This document shows positions 16,534 through 24,934 of a stretch of DNA of 33,215 nucleotides, piece after piece (position 1 is the first letter of the stretch; each line of letters starts with the position of its first letter). Origin of the DNA: Lysobacteraceae bacterium (GTDB lineage: Bacteria; Pseudomonadota; Gammaproteobacteria; Xanthomonadales; Rhodanobacteraceae); NCBI GenBank assembly GCA_028871555.1, contig JAGWNA010000034.1, positions 1 through 33,215 on the forward strand, read 5' to 3'. The notes beneath the pieces are model-generated. The model saw only the letters and a list, made by a program, of their open reading frames with translations, was not told the DNA's origin and searched no databases. Both the position numbers and the translations under genes were made by a program.

Positions 16534-18879
16534 ATGAAATCCGTGAATGGAGTACTGTCCGTCAAGTCACTTGCACTGGCGATCATGGCGGTTCTGCCGC
16601 TGGTTGCCTTTGCCCAGGACGATGACGTGTCCATCCTGACCAGACCCACCAACTTCATCGAAGTCGGCGTGCTCTACCCCGATCAGAACTCGGCCCAATT
16701 CGGCCAATACAACGGACTGAACAAGTCACAGGCCTATCTGCTCGGCAACTTCAGCGTGCGCGGAGGCGATGCCTATGGCCAGGGGAGCGGCACCAGCCTC
16801 TGGTCGATCGAAGGCACCGATCTGGGGACAAACTCCAGGTCGATCAGCGCCACCATCCGGAACCAGGGGAAGTGGATGTTCGGCGTCAGCTACGATCAGC
16901 TGCACCACAACATCGGTGACGGCGACTCGTACGAGACGCCGCTGCAGGGGTCCATGGGCGGCAATGTGTTCACGATGCCGGCGGGGTTCGGCGTCGTGAG
17001 CACCGCCCGGCCGAGCACGCCGGTCGCTTACGGCACGCAGGTGCTCACCCCGGCGCAGCAGGCGTACCTGCACAAGGTGGACGTCCACAGCAACCGGGAC
17101 AACTCGGGCTTCACCTTCGGCTACAACTTCAATCAGCAATGGAATGTGCAATTCAACTGGAACCATGTGGAGCAGTCCGGCGCGAAGCTGATCGCTGCCG
17201 CGACCGACAAGAACAGCACCTCCGACGGTTTCGCGCTTGCCGGGTATTCCCTGGGCGGCGAAGCCGTCCAGATCATCATGAACCCGACCGACTACACCAC
17301 GGACAACGTGGATCTGGCACTGAATTGGGCAGGGGCGAAGGCGTTTTTCACGGTGGGTTACTTCGGCTCACGCTTCCGCGATCACAACCGGAGCGTGAGC
17401 TTCCCCAATCCTTATACCGGCTCGAATGTGGCGAACGGCACGCTATTGAACGGAGCCTATCCGGTCGATGCGCTGAGTACCATGCCGAACAACAACTTCA
17501 ACCAGGCAAACCTCAGCGGTGGCTACAGCCTGACGCCCACGACGAAACTGGTGGGCGGCTACTCCTACGGCCGCAACACCCAGAACGTCGGTTACGTCAA
17601 TCAGAACCAGATGGCGCCGGGAGGGTTGCCGGTCAACTCCCTCAGGGGCAGGGTGATCACCACCCACTACGACCTGAAACTGACCAACCAGACGACGAAG
17701 GATCTCATCCTGTCGATAGGCGGGAACTACGACAAGCGCGACAACAAGACGCCGTCGTATACGTATGACTTCTTCAATCTGGGCGGCGAAGAGCAAACGG
17801 TGGTCAACATCCCGTTGAGCTACAGCACCACCAAGGGGGCGCTCGCCGCGGATTACCGCATCAGCGGCAATCAGCACCTTCACGCGGCGTACGAGTACGA
17901 GAAGACCTCGCGCTGGTGCAACAACGCCCTGGCCAACAATGCCCAGGGCGAGTTGTCGGCGACGAATGCCGGTTACTACACGACGGCCTCCTGCGTCCAG
18001 GTGCCGCGAAACGAGGAGAACAAATTCGTCGTCAATTATCGTCTGAACGCCAACGACGATCTGAATTTCAACGCCGGTTATTCCTACGCCAACCGCAATG
18101 CCACCGTGAACAGTTCCTTCTACAACCCGATGCAGGGCAACAGCGAGGGGTTCGAGGATTTCGGCTATCGGGCCTTCTTCGACGCATCGCGCAGGGAGCA
18201 TATGCTCAAGGCGGGGGCCAACTGGCAGGCGACGCAGAAGCTGAGCTTCAGTCTGGATGGCCGCGGCACGTACGACGATTACAAGGACTCGCCGCTGGGC
18301 GTGCAGCAGGGCCATTCGGCCAGTGTGAATTTCGACTCGACCTTCGTCTTTTCGGACAAGGCCAGCGTTTCCGCGTACGCCAGCTGGCAGCGCAGGACGC
18401 GCGGCCTGCTCAGTGCCAACGGGCGCAATGCGGTGGCTCCGCTGCCCAATACGTGGACCAACGATCTCACGGACAAGGGCACCACGGTGGGCTTCACGGC
18501 GAAGCGCAGCGGGCTGATGGCCGGGAAACTGCAACTGGCCGCCGACTTGTCGTATTCGCTGGACAAGACCGGGTATTTCACGGCACTCAACTACACGAAC
18601 GCATCGTGCACCACGCCCAGCAATGCGGGATACAGCTGCGGCACCGTGCCGGATATCCGCAGCGCGCTGTCCCGGGCCAGGCTCACGGCCAACTACGAAA
18701 TCGACAGGAAGAGCGCAATCACCTTCGGCTACATCTACGAGAAGCTCAATTCCAACGATTACTTCTACAACTACTATCAGCTCGGTTTCACCGGGACCAC
18801 GACGATTCCGACCAACCAGAAGAGCCCGAGCTATACGGAAAACGTGTTTTTCGTGGCTTATCGCTACAGTTTCAGGTGA
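16534..18879 (+). CDS. MtrB/PioB-family decaheme-associated outer-membrane barrel
   Basis: A 781-residue outer-membrane protein. A signal peptide (about 1-27, ending VAFAQ) precedes DDDVSILTRPTNFIEVGV and then many alternating amphipathic strands with Gly/Tyr/Asn-rich turns, up to a C-terminal FFVAYRYSFR strand. Length and layout fit MtrB/MtoB/PioB, the porin that sheathes the decaheme cytochrome. It begins 16 bp after the decaheme gene with AGGGA 6 bases before the ATG, so the two are almost certainly co-translated. The N-terminal CXXC found in Shewanella MtrB is absent; the only cysteines are in mid- and C-terminal loops, for example SRWCNNA, TASCVQV and ASCTTPSNAGYSC. That places it nearer PioB-like than Shewanella-like forms, by my judgement. 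Confidence 0.93.
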   Translation: MKSVNGVLSVKSLALAIMAVLPLVAFAQDDDVSILTRPTNFIEVGVLYPDQNSAQFGQYNGLNKSQAYLLGNFSVRGGDAYGQGSGTSLWSIEGTDLGTNSRSISATIRNQGKWMFGVSYDQLHHNIGDGDSYETPLQGSMGGNVFTMPAGFGVVSTARPSTPVAYGTQVLTPAQQAYLHKVDVHSNRDNSGFTFGYNFNQQWNVQFNWNHVEQSGAKLIAAATDKNSTSDGFALAGYSLGGEAVQIIMNPTDYTTDNVDLALNWAGAKAFFTVGYFGSRFRDHNRSVSFPNPYTGSNVANGTLLNGAYPVDALSTMPNNNFNQANLSGGYSLTPTTKLVGGYSYGRNTQNVGYVNQNQMAPGGLPVNSLRGRVITTHYDLKLTNQTTKDLILSIGGNYDKRDNKTPSYTYDFFNLGGEEQTVVNIPLSYSTTKGALAADYRISGNQHLHAAYEYEKTSRWCNNALANNAQGELSATNAGYYTTASCVQVPRNEENKFVVNYRLNANDDLNFNAGYSYANRNATVNSSFYNPMQGNSEGFEDFGYRAFFDASRREHMLKAGANWQATQKLSFSLDGRGTYDDYKDSPLGVQQGHSASVNFDSTFVFSDKASVSAYASWQRRTRGLLSANGRNAVAPLPNTWTNDLTDKGTTVGFTAKRSGLMAGKLQLAADLSYSLDKTGYFTALNYTNASCTTPSNAGYSCGTVPDIRSALSRARLTANYEIDRKSAITFGYIYEKLNSNDYFYNYYQLGFTGTTTIPTNQKSPSYTENVFFVAYRYSFR

Positions 18880-18894
18880 CAAACGAACGGACTG

Positions 18895-18948
18895 TCGGCA
18901 AACCTTTCGAATCATGCCCGTCCGCAGCATGCTCGAAGGGTTTGTCGG
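18895..18948. other. Inverted repeat between the barrel gene and the membrane cytochrome gene
   Basis: TCGGCAAACCTTTCGA (18895-18910) is complementary to TCGAAGGGTTTGTCGG (18933-18948) except for a few G-U-type or mismatched positions. An inner GCATG/CATGC match extends the structure. No T-run follows. It sits in the 157-bp gap after the MtrB-like gene and may act as a weak terminator or mRNA-stability element. Confidence 0.45.
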
Positions 18949-19036
18949 GAACCGGGCGCCAAAGACCCAGCAATCCTGAATTCCGCGAGTCCGTCGGGCA
19001 GGGTTGAATCCATGCACAAAAACCGGGAAGTCAACA

Positions 19037-20164
19037 ATGAATGATAACAAGGTGCCAGGGCAAAACAGGTTGGCAGCGAGAATATCCGGTCTGGTGATCG
19101 GCGCGCTGACGGTTTTTGCACCCTGGTATATAAGCGGACCCCAGGCCACGCTGAATCGCGGCATCTTCTGGACCTACATCATCACCGGCGTCCTCATGAT
19201 GGCGGTCGCCACCATCGCCTTGATCTGGCGCCGTGCTTTTTGGCCGGCGTGGGCATTTTTCCTGCTCACCGTGTGGATCATCCTGGCTCCCGATACCTTG
19301 AGCTCTGCGGCCAAGGACGTCTCCATCATGCACGTTCTCCTGGGTGGGGCAGGCGTCGTGGTGTCCATTTTCTGGATACGGCGCATGTTCGGGCGCATTC
19401 CGCGCGACCGACCCGTGGTGAAGGGAAGAACGTTTGCGGAGTGCTCCAGCAGCGAACGCACATTGTACGGCCTGGTGATGGTCGTACTTGGCCTGGGTTA
19501 TTGCATGGCCCTCGGCTACCTGTATCTGACCCATGCCGGCCTCAGCGGCAAGCCGGGGCTCTCGGTGCAGGACATCGCCATCACGTATTACGGCAATCGA
19601 AGCGGTACGCGACTTGAAATGATGTTGCGCGGCCAGATGCGCGACAAGATCAGCCCGGAAGAAATGGATCAGGTTGTTGCCTGGCTGAAATCCGGCTCGA
19701 CGGAAGACGTCTACGACGACACCATCTACCCCATCATCATGAAGGACTGTGCGAAGTGCCACAGCAAGAATTCAGGCAAGAATCTGTCGGACTACACGAC
19801 CTACGAGGGCATCATTCCGGTCGCCACGGTTGATCATGGCTTGTCCATCGAGGCGCTGGTAAAGCTTTCGCACATCCATATTTTCGGCATCGGCCTGGTC
19901 ACTTTTGTCATCGGGTTCGTCTTTACCTTTACGGCGCTTCCCGAATGGTTCAAGAACGTGGTGATCGTTGCGCCGTTCTTTGCCATGGTTACAGACGTTG
20001 CCACCTGGTATTTGACGAAGTGGGATCCGGTCTTTGCCTATACCGTGGTGGTTTCCGGGTTGATATTGGGCTCGGCCTGGGGGGTGCAGATATTCGTGTC
20101 CCTGTACCAGTTGATCTTTTTGCCCGGCAAGCGCATTTCCGACAGGAAACCCGTAGCGGATTGA
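19037..20164 (+). CDS. Polytopic inner-membrane protein with SPW-like repeats and a periplasmic c-type heme site
   Basis: A 375-residue protein with about eight hydrophobic helices: residues 16-34, 44-63, 68-86, 97-115, 143-165, 283-300, 307-326 and 334-362. The first four form two repeats resembling the SPW membrane motif (VFAPWYISG, then WIILAPD). A basic loop (RRMFGRIPRDRP) follows and should be cytoplasmic. That puts the 166-275 loop, with heme site CAKCH at 238-242, in the periplasm, where c-type heme is attached. A HIH pair (279 and 281) at the start of helix 6 could bind heme b or quinone. I know no experimentally described protein of this layout. Its place behind the decaheme/barrel pair suggests a quinone-linked electron entry or exit point, standing in for CymA; this is inference. 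ATG 19037 has GGAAG about 7 bases upstream. Confidence 0.85.
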   Translation: MNDNKVPGQNRLAARISGLVIGALTVFAPWYISGPQATLNRGIFWTYIITGVLMMAVATIALIWRRAFWPAWAFFLLTVWIILAPDTLSSAAKDVSIMHVLLGGAGVVVSIFWIRRMFGRIPRDRPVVKGRTFAECSSSERTLYGLVMVVLGLGYCMALGYLYLTHAGLSGKPGLSVQDIAITYYGNRSGTRLEMMLRGQMRDKISPEEMDQVVAWLKSGSTEDVYDDTIYPIIMKDCAKCHSKNSGKNLSDYTTYEGIIPVATVDHGLSIEALVKLSHIHIFGIGLVTFVIGFVFTFTALPEWFKNVVIVAPFFAMVTDVATWYLTKWDPVFAYTVVVSGLILGSAWGVQIFVSLYQLIFLPGKRISDRKPVAD

Positions 20165-20240
20165 CAGCTTGTCCGGATAAGGCAGATGCCATCGGTGGAT
20201 GCGATGGCATCCGCCAAGGAATAGCCGGATACATCCGGTT

Positions 20241-20320
20241 CGTCATTCCGGCGAAAGTCCTGGAGCCGCTGCCTTCATGGAGTTGACGGGTTGCCGGTTC
20301 AGGTTCTCGCCGGAATGACG
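20241..20320. repeat. Dispersed-type palindromic element with CGTCATTCCGGCGA arms
   Basis: CGTCATTCCGGCGA (20241-20254) and TCGCCGGAATGACG (20307-20320) are perfect 14-bp inverted repeats bounding about 52 bases. Sequences of the form GTCATTCCGGCGAAAG are common intergenic repeats in many proteobacteria. The rest of the 297-bp gap between the membrane cytochrome gene and the next heme lipoprotein gene shows no coding sequence. The element may also end or attenuate the upstream transcript. Confidence 0.7.
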
Positions 20321-20461
20321 CCTTGTTCGAGGTTTCCCTCGACGCAGAAGACCACGGATGTTTCAGCCCATGCAAGACGGCTTCAGCACGTTGTGATTGC
20401 CGGGTTGCGCAGTTCGTGAAGGATGTTTCACGCCGGACCCTGACCATCGAGGGTGACAATC

Positions 20462-20884
20462 ATGTCCAGCAAAAAAACCGTTTATGCGATCACCCTGGTC
20501 GCCTTTTTGACGGCTGCCTGCAGCCAGCGTGAAATCAGTTACCGGCGCGACATAAACCCCATATTCCAGGCAAACTGCGCGATCTGTCATACGCCGGGTG
20601 GCGCAGGCTACGCCAAGAGCGGGTTCAGTGTGGGAACCTACCAGGATGTCATGAAGGGCACCAGGTACGGTTCCGTCGTTTCGCCGGGCAGCAGCGTGGG
20701 CAGCACGCTGGTCAGGCTGGTGAAGCACCAGGCCGATACAACGATCAACATGCCGAAAAATTACACGATCGACCTGACACAGCACGACAACATCGTCATG
20801 CCGGGAGTCAACGCACGCCAATTGCCCGAACGGGATATCGAGCTGATCACGAAATGGGTTGACCAGGGCGCCAAGGACAATTGA
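20462..20884 (+). CDS. Monoheme cytochrome c lipoprotein
   Basis: A 140-residue protein with a lipoprotein signal (VAFLTAAC, lipidated Cys20), so it should be tethered to a membrane facing the periplasm or cell surface. One heme site, CAICH, is at residues 39-43 in DINPIFQANCAICHTPGG, a pattern seen in cytochrome c domains of the planctomycete-type/PSD1-like group. Met residues in INMPKN and NIVMPG are candidate axial ligands, and the final helix RDIELITKWVDQGAK is typical. GAGGG lies 8 bases before ATG 20462. It is the last gene of the five-gene redox cluster, separated by 297 bp holding a repeat, so it may have its own promoter. Its partner could be the membrane heme protein or an unknown surface acceptor or donor. 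Confidence 0.87.
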   Translation: MSSKKTVYAITLVAFLTAACSQREISYRRDINPIFQANCAICHTPGGAGYAKSGFSVGTYQDVMKGTRYGSVVSPGSSVGSTLVRLVKHQADTTINMPKNYTIDLTQHDNIVMPGVNARQLPERDIELITKWVDQGAKDN

Positions 20885-21116
20885 CGGATTGGCACCGGCC
20901 GAACGGGCCGACCACCACGCGCGAGCGGTCGGGCGTGACAAGCCCGGCCCGACCACACCACGGTGGATTCCGGTTACACGATTTGTGGCCGAGGAGGTGT
21001 TGCCGCGGCGGCCGGCATGCGGTCCGGCATCGGCGACGCAGGCCCTGCCGGTGAACGCGCAGCAGCGGCCATTTCGTGCATCCGCGAACATGCCCGACGA
21101 TGGCCGTTCCCCCGAA

Positions 21117-21713
21117 TCAACGCCTGCTGATCTCGAAACCCTGCTGCGCCACCGGTTTGCCGTTGAGTGAAATTTCGACGCTGTATTTGCCCTCGGGCCA
21201 CAGATCCGGGTTCTGCACCTTGAAGGTGGTGATCGCGGGACCGTCGGTGGCGATCGACTGGCTGATGCTGCTGACCAGCTGGCCCTTGCCTTCCAGATAA
21301 CGCCACGTGGCGTTGAGGGTGGCGTCGCGGCTTTGTCCCTCGGTGGCGACGCTGGCATAGATGGTCTTTTCGTCGGAGGCGAAGCGGTTGCCGGGGCGGG
21401 TTATCTGATGCTCGGCATTGACCGCGCTGCCAAGGGTCAGCTTGGCTACCGAGATAGGCGCTGGTGCGGGCGTGGCGGCCGCGGAGGCTGCTGCCACGGG
21501 CTGCTTGATGGTCGGGAGCGCGGCCTTGCTGGCAGTCGTGCTGCTGGCAGCCGGTGCTGGCGCTGGCGCCAGCTTGGAGCTTGCTGCTGCGGTGCCGGTT
21601 GGCGCCGGCCGGCCGGTTGGCGTCGCCGGTTCGTGTTTGCCGCAGGCGCTGAGCAGCAGCAGGCCGGCAAGGCTGGCGCTGTAAAGCGCGGTGGTACGTG
21701 GGGAAAGTGTCAT
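21117..21713 (-). CDS. Putative lipoprotein with Ala/Pro-rich linker, function unknown
   Basis: A 198-residue protein beginning with a lipoprotein signal (SLAGLLLLSACGK, lipidated Cys at about residue 22). Residues about 25-95 are an Ala/Pro/Thr/Ser-rich low-complexity linker. The C-terminal 100 residues (for example YASVATEGQSRDATLNATW, PEGKYSVEISLNGKP) look like an Ig-like beta domain. I do not recognise a named family. The ATG at 21713 has GGAGT about 7 bases upstream; the open frame extends 19 codons further without signal features. The gene is convergent with the cytochrome cluster and stands 166 bp downstream of queF on the same strand. Confidence 0.8.
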   Translation of the reverse strand: MTLSPRTTALYSASLAGLLLLSACGKHEPATPTGRPAPTGTAAASSKLAPAPAPAASSTTASKAALPTIKQPVAAASAAATPAPAPISVAKLTLGSAVNAEHQITRPGNRFASDEKTIYASVATEGQSRDATLNATWRYLEGKGQLVSSISQSIATDGPAITTFKVQNPDLWPEGKYSVEISLNGKPVAQQGFEISRR

Positions 21714-21879
21714 GGCGCGGACTCCGGTATCGATGACATGGCGAATGCCGATCCCTGGGCGCTGCCGCAACGCCGTCCGGGCGCTTTGGTCAGGCCGCCA
21801 AAGCTAACGCAGTGGATATGAAGCGCCGATTACCGGTGGCACGGCAGTTGCCTTTCACGCAAGCACGACGTTGCGACTG

Positions 21880-22704
21880 TCACTGGCGAGCGCTGCGCAG
21901 GTTCTGCGGGTTGATCGGGGTATTGCTGCGGAACGGGTTGATATCGAGGCCGCCGCGGCGGGTGTAGCGCGCATAAACGCTGAGTTGCTGCGGTGCACAG
22001 TGCCGCATCAGGTCGACGAAGATGCGTTCCACGCATTGTTCGTGGAATTCGTTGTGATTGCGGAACGAAACCAGGTAGCGCAGCAGACCGGCGTGCCCGA
22101 TCGGCATGCCGCGATAGGCGATCTGCACGCTGCCCCAATCGGGCTGGCCGGTGACCAGGCAATTGGAACGCAGCAGGTGCGAAACCAGCGTTTCCTGGAT
22201 CGGTTGAGCGCTGGCATCCGTGCCCAGGAAATCGGCTCGCGGGGGGCCGTAGTGATCGATCTCCAGCAGTTGGTCGTCGAGCAGACAGCCGTCCAGATCG
22301 GTGAAGTGGTGTGCGGCTGCGCTGACTGCGCTCAGTTGCACATTGACCACGGCACCCGCCGCGGCGGACAGATCCCGCACCAGCGTGGCGACCAGCGCGT
22401 CGGCATCGGCCACGCGTTCCTGCGCAAAGCCGTTGAGGTACAGTTTGAACGACTTCGATTCGACGATGTACGGCGAAGCGGCCGGCACGCGAAACTCGGC
22501 CAGCGCCACGACCGGCTTGCCGCGCCGGTCGAGCCACGACAGTTCGTAGGCGTTCCAGATATCCACGCCGTGGAACGGCAATGTCCCGGCCAAGCCCAAT
22601 TCCGCACGCTTGTCGGCACGCGGTATCGGGAACAGCCTGCCCGGGTCATAGCGGTCGGGGTAGCCGGTGTCCTTGCCGAGCGGGGAATGTTCGGGAGTGC
22701 TCAT
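21880..22704 (-). CDS. queF: NADPH-dependent 7-cyano-7-deazaguanine reductase
   Basis: Reduces the nitrile preQ0 to preQ1 in queuosine tRNA-modification synthesis. The 274-residue length is the long, two-domain E. coli type. [10 protein letters not shown] (82-91) is the NADPH/substrate motif. The catalytic pair is Cys182 in [13 protein letters not shown] and Asp189. Later blocks [20 protein letters not shown] and [17 protein letters not shown] are diagnostic. It appears to be a single-gene unit. A REP-like palindrome lies 55 bp upstream of its start. Confidence 0.98.
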   Translation of the reverse strand: MSTPEHSPLGKDTGYPDRYDPGRLFPIPRADKRAELGLAGTLPFHGVDIWNAYELSWLDRRGKPVVALAEFRVPAASPYIVESKSFKLYLNGFAQERVADADALVATLVRDLSAAAGAVVNVQLSAVSAAAHHFTDLDGCLLDDQLLEIDHYGPPRADFLGTDASAQPIQETLVSHLLRSNCLVTGQPDWGSVQIAYRGMPIGHAGLLRYLVSFRNHNEFHEQCVERIFVDLMRHCAPQQLSVYARYTRRGGLDINPFRSNTPINPQNLRSARQ

Positions 22705-22758
22705 GCGGTGAAGTCTAGCGCGTCCCTTGAGGACGTCTCATCGACGCAGGACATCTAC

Positions 22759-22837
22759 GGAGCCCGCTCGCGGGCGATGCTCTTGTTTTGATCTTCGTCA
22801 GGCATCAGAGCAAAAGCATCGCCCGCGAGCGGGCTCC
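22759..22837. repeat. REP-like palindromic element, copy 2
   Basis: GGAGCCCGCTCGCGGGCGAT then GCTCTTG on the left and CAAAAGCATCGCCCG then CGAGCGGGCTCC on the right form a 79-bp imperfect palindrome. Sequence and arm layout match the element at 10703-10778, including the ATCTTC and AGGCAT pieces in the spacer. It lies between the aldo/keto reductase stop and the queF start. Confidence 0.87.
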
Positions 22838-22862
22838 GGCAACAACAACGCGGGGGCGCGAG

Positions 22863-23855
22863 CTACACGTTCACCATATGCATCATCGACGTGGCGTAGC
22901 GGTCGCCGGCGGCGGCGTCCGGCGGGAACGCCGCGTCGATGGTCTTGAGCTCGGCCGCGCTGAGCTGCACGTCGAGCGCGCCGAGGTTTTCGTCCAGCCG
23001 CGAGCGTTTCCTGGTGCCCGGGATCGCCAGCACGTCCCGGCCCTGCGCCAGCACCCAGGCCAGCGCCAGTTGCGCGGGCGAGCAGCCCTTGTCGGCGGCC
23101 AGTGTTTTCACCTGTTCGACCAGCTGCAGGTTGCGGGTGAAGTTGTCGCCCATGAAGCGCGGGCTGCCACGGCGATAGTCGTCGGCCTCGAAATCGTCCG
23201 GCGAGCGGATCGCGCCGGTAAGGAAGCCGCGGCCCAGCGGTGAATAGGCGACCAGGCTGACGCCGAGTTTGCGGCAGGCGGCGAGCATGCCGTTCGTTTG
23301 CGGGTCGCGCGTCCACAGCGAGAACTCGCTTTGCAGCGCGGCGATCGGGTGCACCTTGCACGCACGTTCCAGCGTGGCGCCGGAGGCTTCGCTCAGGCCC
23401 AGGTGACGCACCTTGCCGGCGGCAACCAGTTCGGCCATCGCGCCGACGGTCTCCTCGATCGGCACGCCAGGGTCGACCCGATGCTGGTAGTACAGGTCGA
23501 TGGTGTCGATGCCGAGCCGCTGCAGGCTGGCGTCGCAGGCCGCGCGCACGTACTCCGGGCGACCGTTGACACCGCGCGCCTGCGGGTTGTCCGGATCGCG
23601 CACGATGCCGAACTTGGTGGCGATGAAGGCCTGCTCGCGGCGGCCCTTGATCGCCTTGCCCACCAGCACTTCGTTGGTGTGCGGGCCGTACATGTCGGCG
23701 GTGTCCAGCAGGGTGAGGCCGCGGTCCAGCGCGTAATGGATGGTGGTGATCGATTCGGCGTCGTCGTGCCGGCCGTAGAACGCGCTCATGCCCATGCAGC
23801 CGAGGCCGAGGGTGGAAACCATTGGGCCGTTGTGGCCGAGATTGCGGGTCTGCAT
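22863..23855 (-). CDS. Aldo/keto reductase
   Basis: A 330-residue NADPH-dependent carbonyl reductase of the aldo/keto reductase superfamily, close to the YakC/plant auxin-induced-like group. The catalytic tetrad is visible: Asp and Tyr in DTADMYG, Lys in ATKFG and His in [19 protein letters not shown] opens the barrel, and [15 protein letters not shown] is the cofactor-phosphate-binding block. The natural substrate cannot be assigned. ATG 23855 has GGAG about 9 bases upstream; the open frame extends 41 codons further without family similarity. The gene lies 145 bp after the GST-like gene on the same strand. Confidence 0.94.
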   Translation of the reverse strand: MQTRNLGHNGPMVSTLGLGCMGMSAFYGRHDDAESITTIHYALDRGLTLLDTADMYGPHTNEVLVGKAIKGRREQAFIATKFGIVRDPDNPQARGVNGRPEYVRAACDASLQRLGIDTIDLYYQHRVDPGVPIEETVGAMAELVAAGKVRHLGLSEASGATLERACKVHPIAALQSEFSLWTRDPQTNGMLAACRKLGVSLVAYSPLGRGFLTGAIRSPDDFEADDYRRGSPRFMGDNFTRNLQLVEQVKTLAADKGCSPAQLALAWVLAQGRDVLAIPGTRKRSRLDENLGALDVQLSAAELKTIDAAFPPDAAAGDRYATSMMHMVNV

Positions 23856-24000
23856 GGTTGTCGCTCCGGTGGGTGAAGATGGGTGCATGGTGCGCCGCGA
23901 CGGCAATTGCAGGTGTCCGTGGACTGGCTGGTGGAGTTGGCGGCGGGGCAACGCTGAGGCGACCACGCTGCATGCCACATGGCGGTCCGGGTGGGAATTC

Positions 24001-24753
24001 CTACGACGCGCGTGGCGGGCCGGGGTGTGGCGCGCTGGTGCCCAGGGTGTCGCTGGCCAGCGGAGCGCCGGCGGTGATCAGGGCGCCGCGCTGCTCGGCC
24101 AATGGCAGGCGCAGCATGCAGTCCTCGAAGCCGGCCAGCTTCTGGAACGCAGGCAGCGCCTGCACCTGCGCCACCAGCGCGACCATCAGCGGCCAGCGAT
24201 CGGCGTCGATCGTGTAGCGCACGAACGAGGCGGTGCGGAAGAAGCTGGCGAGGCTGATGTCGGCGATCGACAGCGCGCCGAACACGAAGCCATCTTGCGG
24301 CAGCTGCTGTTCCAGGTAGTCGAGTGCAGCGGGGATTTCCACCGTGCGCGCATGCTGCACCACCGCCTCGTCGGGGGCCTCGCCGAAGATGTGGCGCCTG
24401 ATCGCCAGTTGGTGGAACAGCCGCCAGATCAGGCCGTCGGCCAGCCGCGTGTCGGCGTATTCCTCCAGCCAGCGAGCCCGGGCGCGGTCGGCGATGTCGC
24501 GCGGGTAGAGCGACGGCGTGGGGTACCGGTCTTCGAGGTACTGGCAGATCACCGAGGAATCGCTGAGTACCAGTTCGCCGTCGAGCAGCACCGGTATGCG
24601 GCGCAGCGGGTTGAGCCTGGTGAATTCGTCGTTGCCGACGAACGGCGCAATCGGGTCGATCTCGTATTCCAGCCCTTTCAGCTCGAGGCAGGCCAGCACC
24701 TTGCGCACGTAGGGCGAAATGTAATTGCCGATGACTCTGAGACGCTGCGACAT
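24001..24753 (-). CDS. Glutathione S-transferase family protein
   Basis: A 250-residue cytosolic GST-like protein. The N-terminal thioredoxin-fold domain (about 1-85) has [15 protein letters not shown], the cis-Pro block [10 protein letters not shown] and the glutathione gamma-glutamyl-binding motif [16 protein letters not shown]. The helical C-terminal domain includes [14 protein letters not shown], with the conserved N-capping aspartate. Residues after about 225 ([21 protein letters not shown]) are an extra disordered-looking tail. The substrate is unknown. It is divergent from the S9 peptidase gene with a 181-bp shared upstream region. Confidence 0.93.
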   Translation of the reverse strand: MSQRLRVIGNYISPYVRKVLACLELKGLEYEIDPIAPFVGNDEFTRLNPLRRIPVLLDGELVLSDSSVICQYLEDRYPTPSLYPRDIADRARARWLEEYADTRLADGLIWRLFHQLAIRRHIFGEAPDEAVVQHARTVEIPAALDYLEQQLPQDGFVFGALSIADISLASFFRTASFVRYTIDADRWPLMVALVAQVQALPAFQKLAGFEDCMLRLPLAEQRGALITAGAPLASDTLGTSAPHPGPPRAS

Positions 24754-24934
24754 GACGCGGCTCCGGGAACACGGATGACGCAGCGTGCGACGGTCGCCGC
24801 ATGCCCGTCAAGCCGGACCCGCTGGCAGGGTAGACCTTTCGGCATAGGGAGCCGGCGGGTTGTTGCGCTAGCATCGGGCGGTTCGGGCACGGCGCAGGGG
24901 CCGTCCCACACCGCCGGATCCCGTGGAGGAAGGC

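Noticed and set aside
18890..18979. Considered a tRNA because of TTTCGAATC
   Set aside because: No acceptor stem, anticodon arm or CCA-type end can be built around it.
14943..20884. Cluster considered as a DMSO-reductase (DmsEF-type) respiration operon
   Set aside because: DmsE-family cytochromes also serve extracellular DMSO reduction, but no DmsA/DmsB molybdoenzyme genes are present in the cluster.
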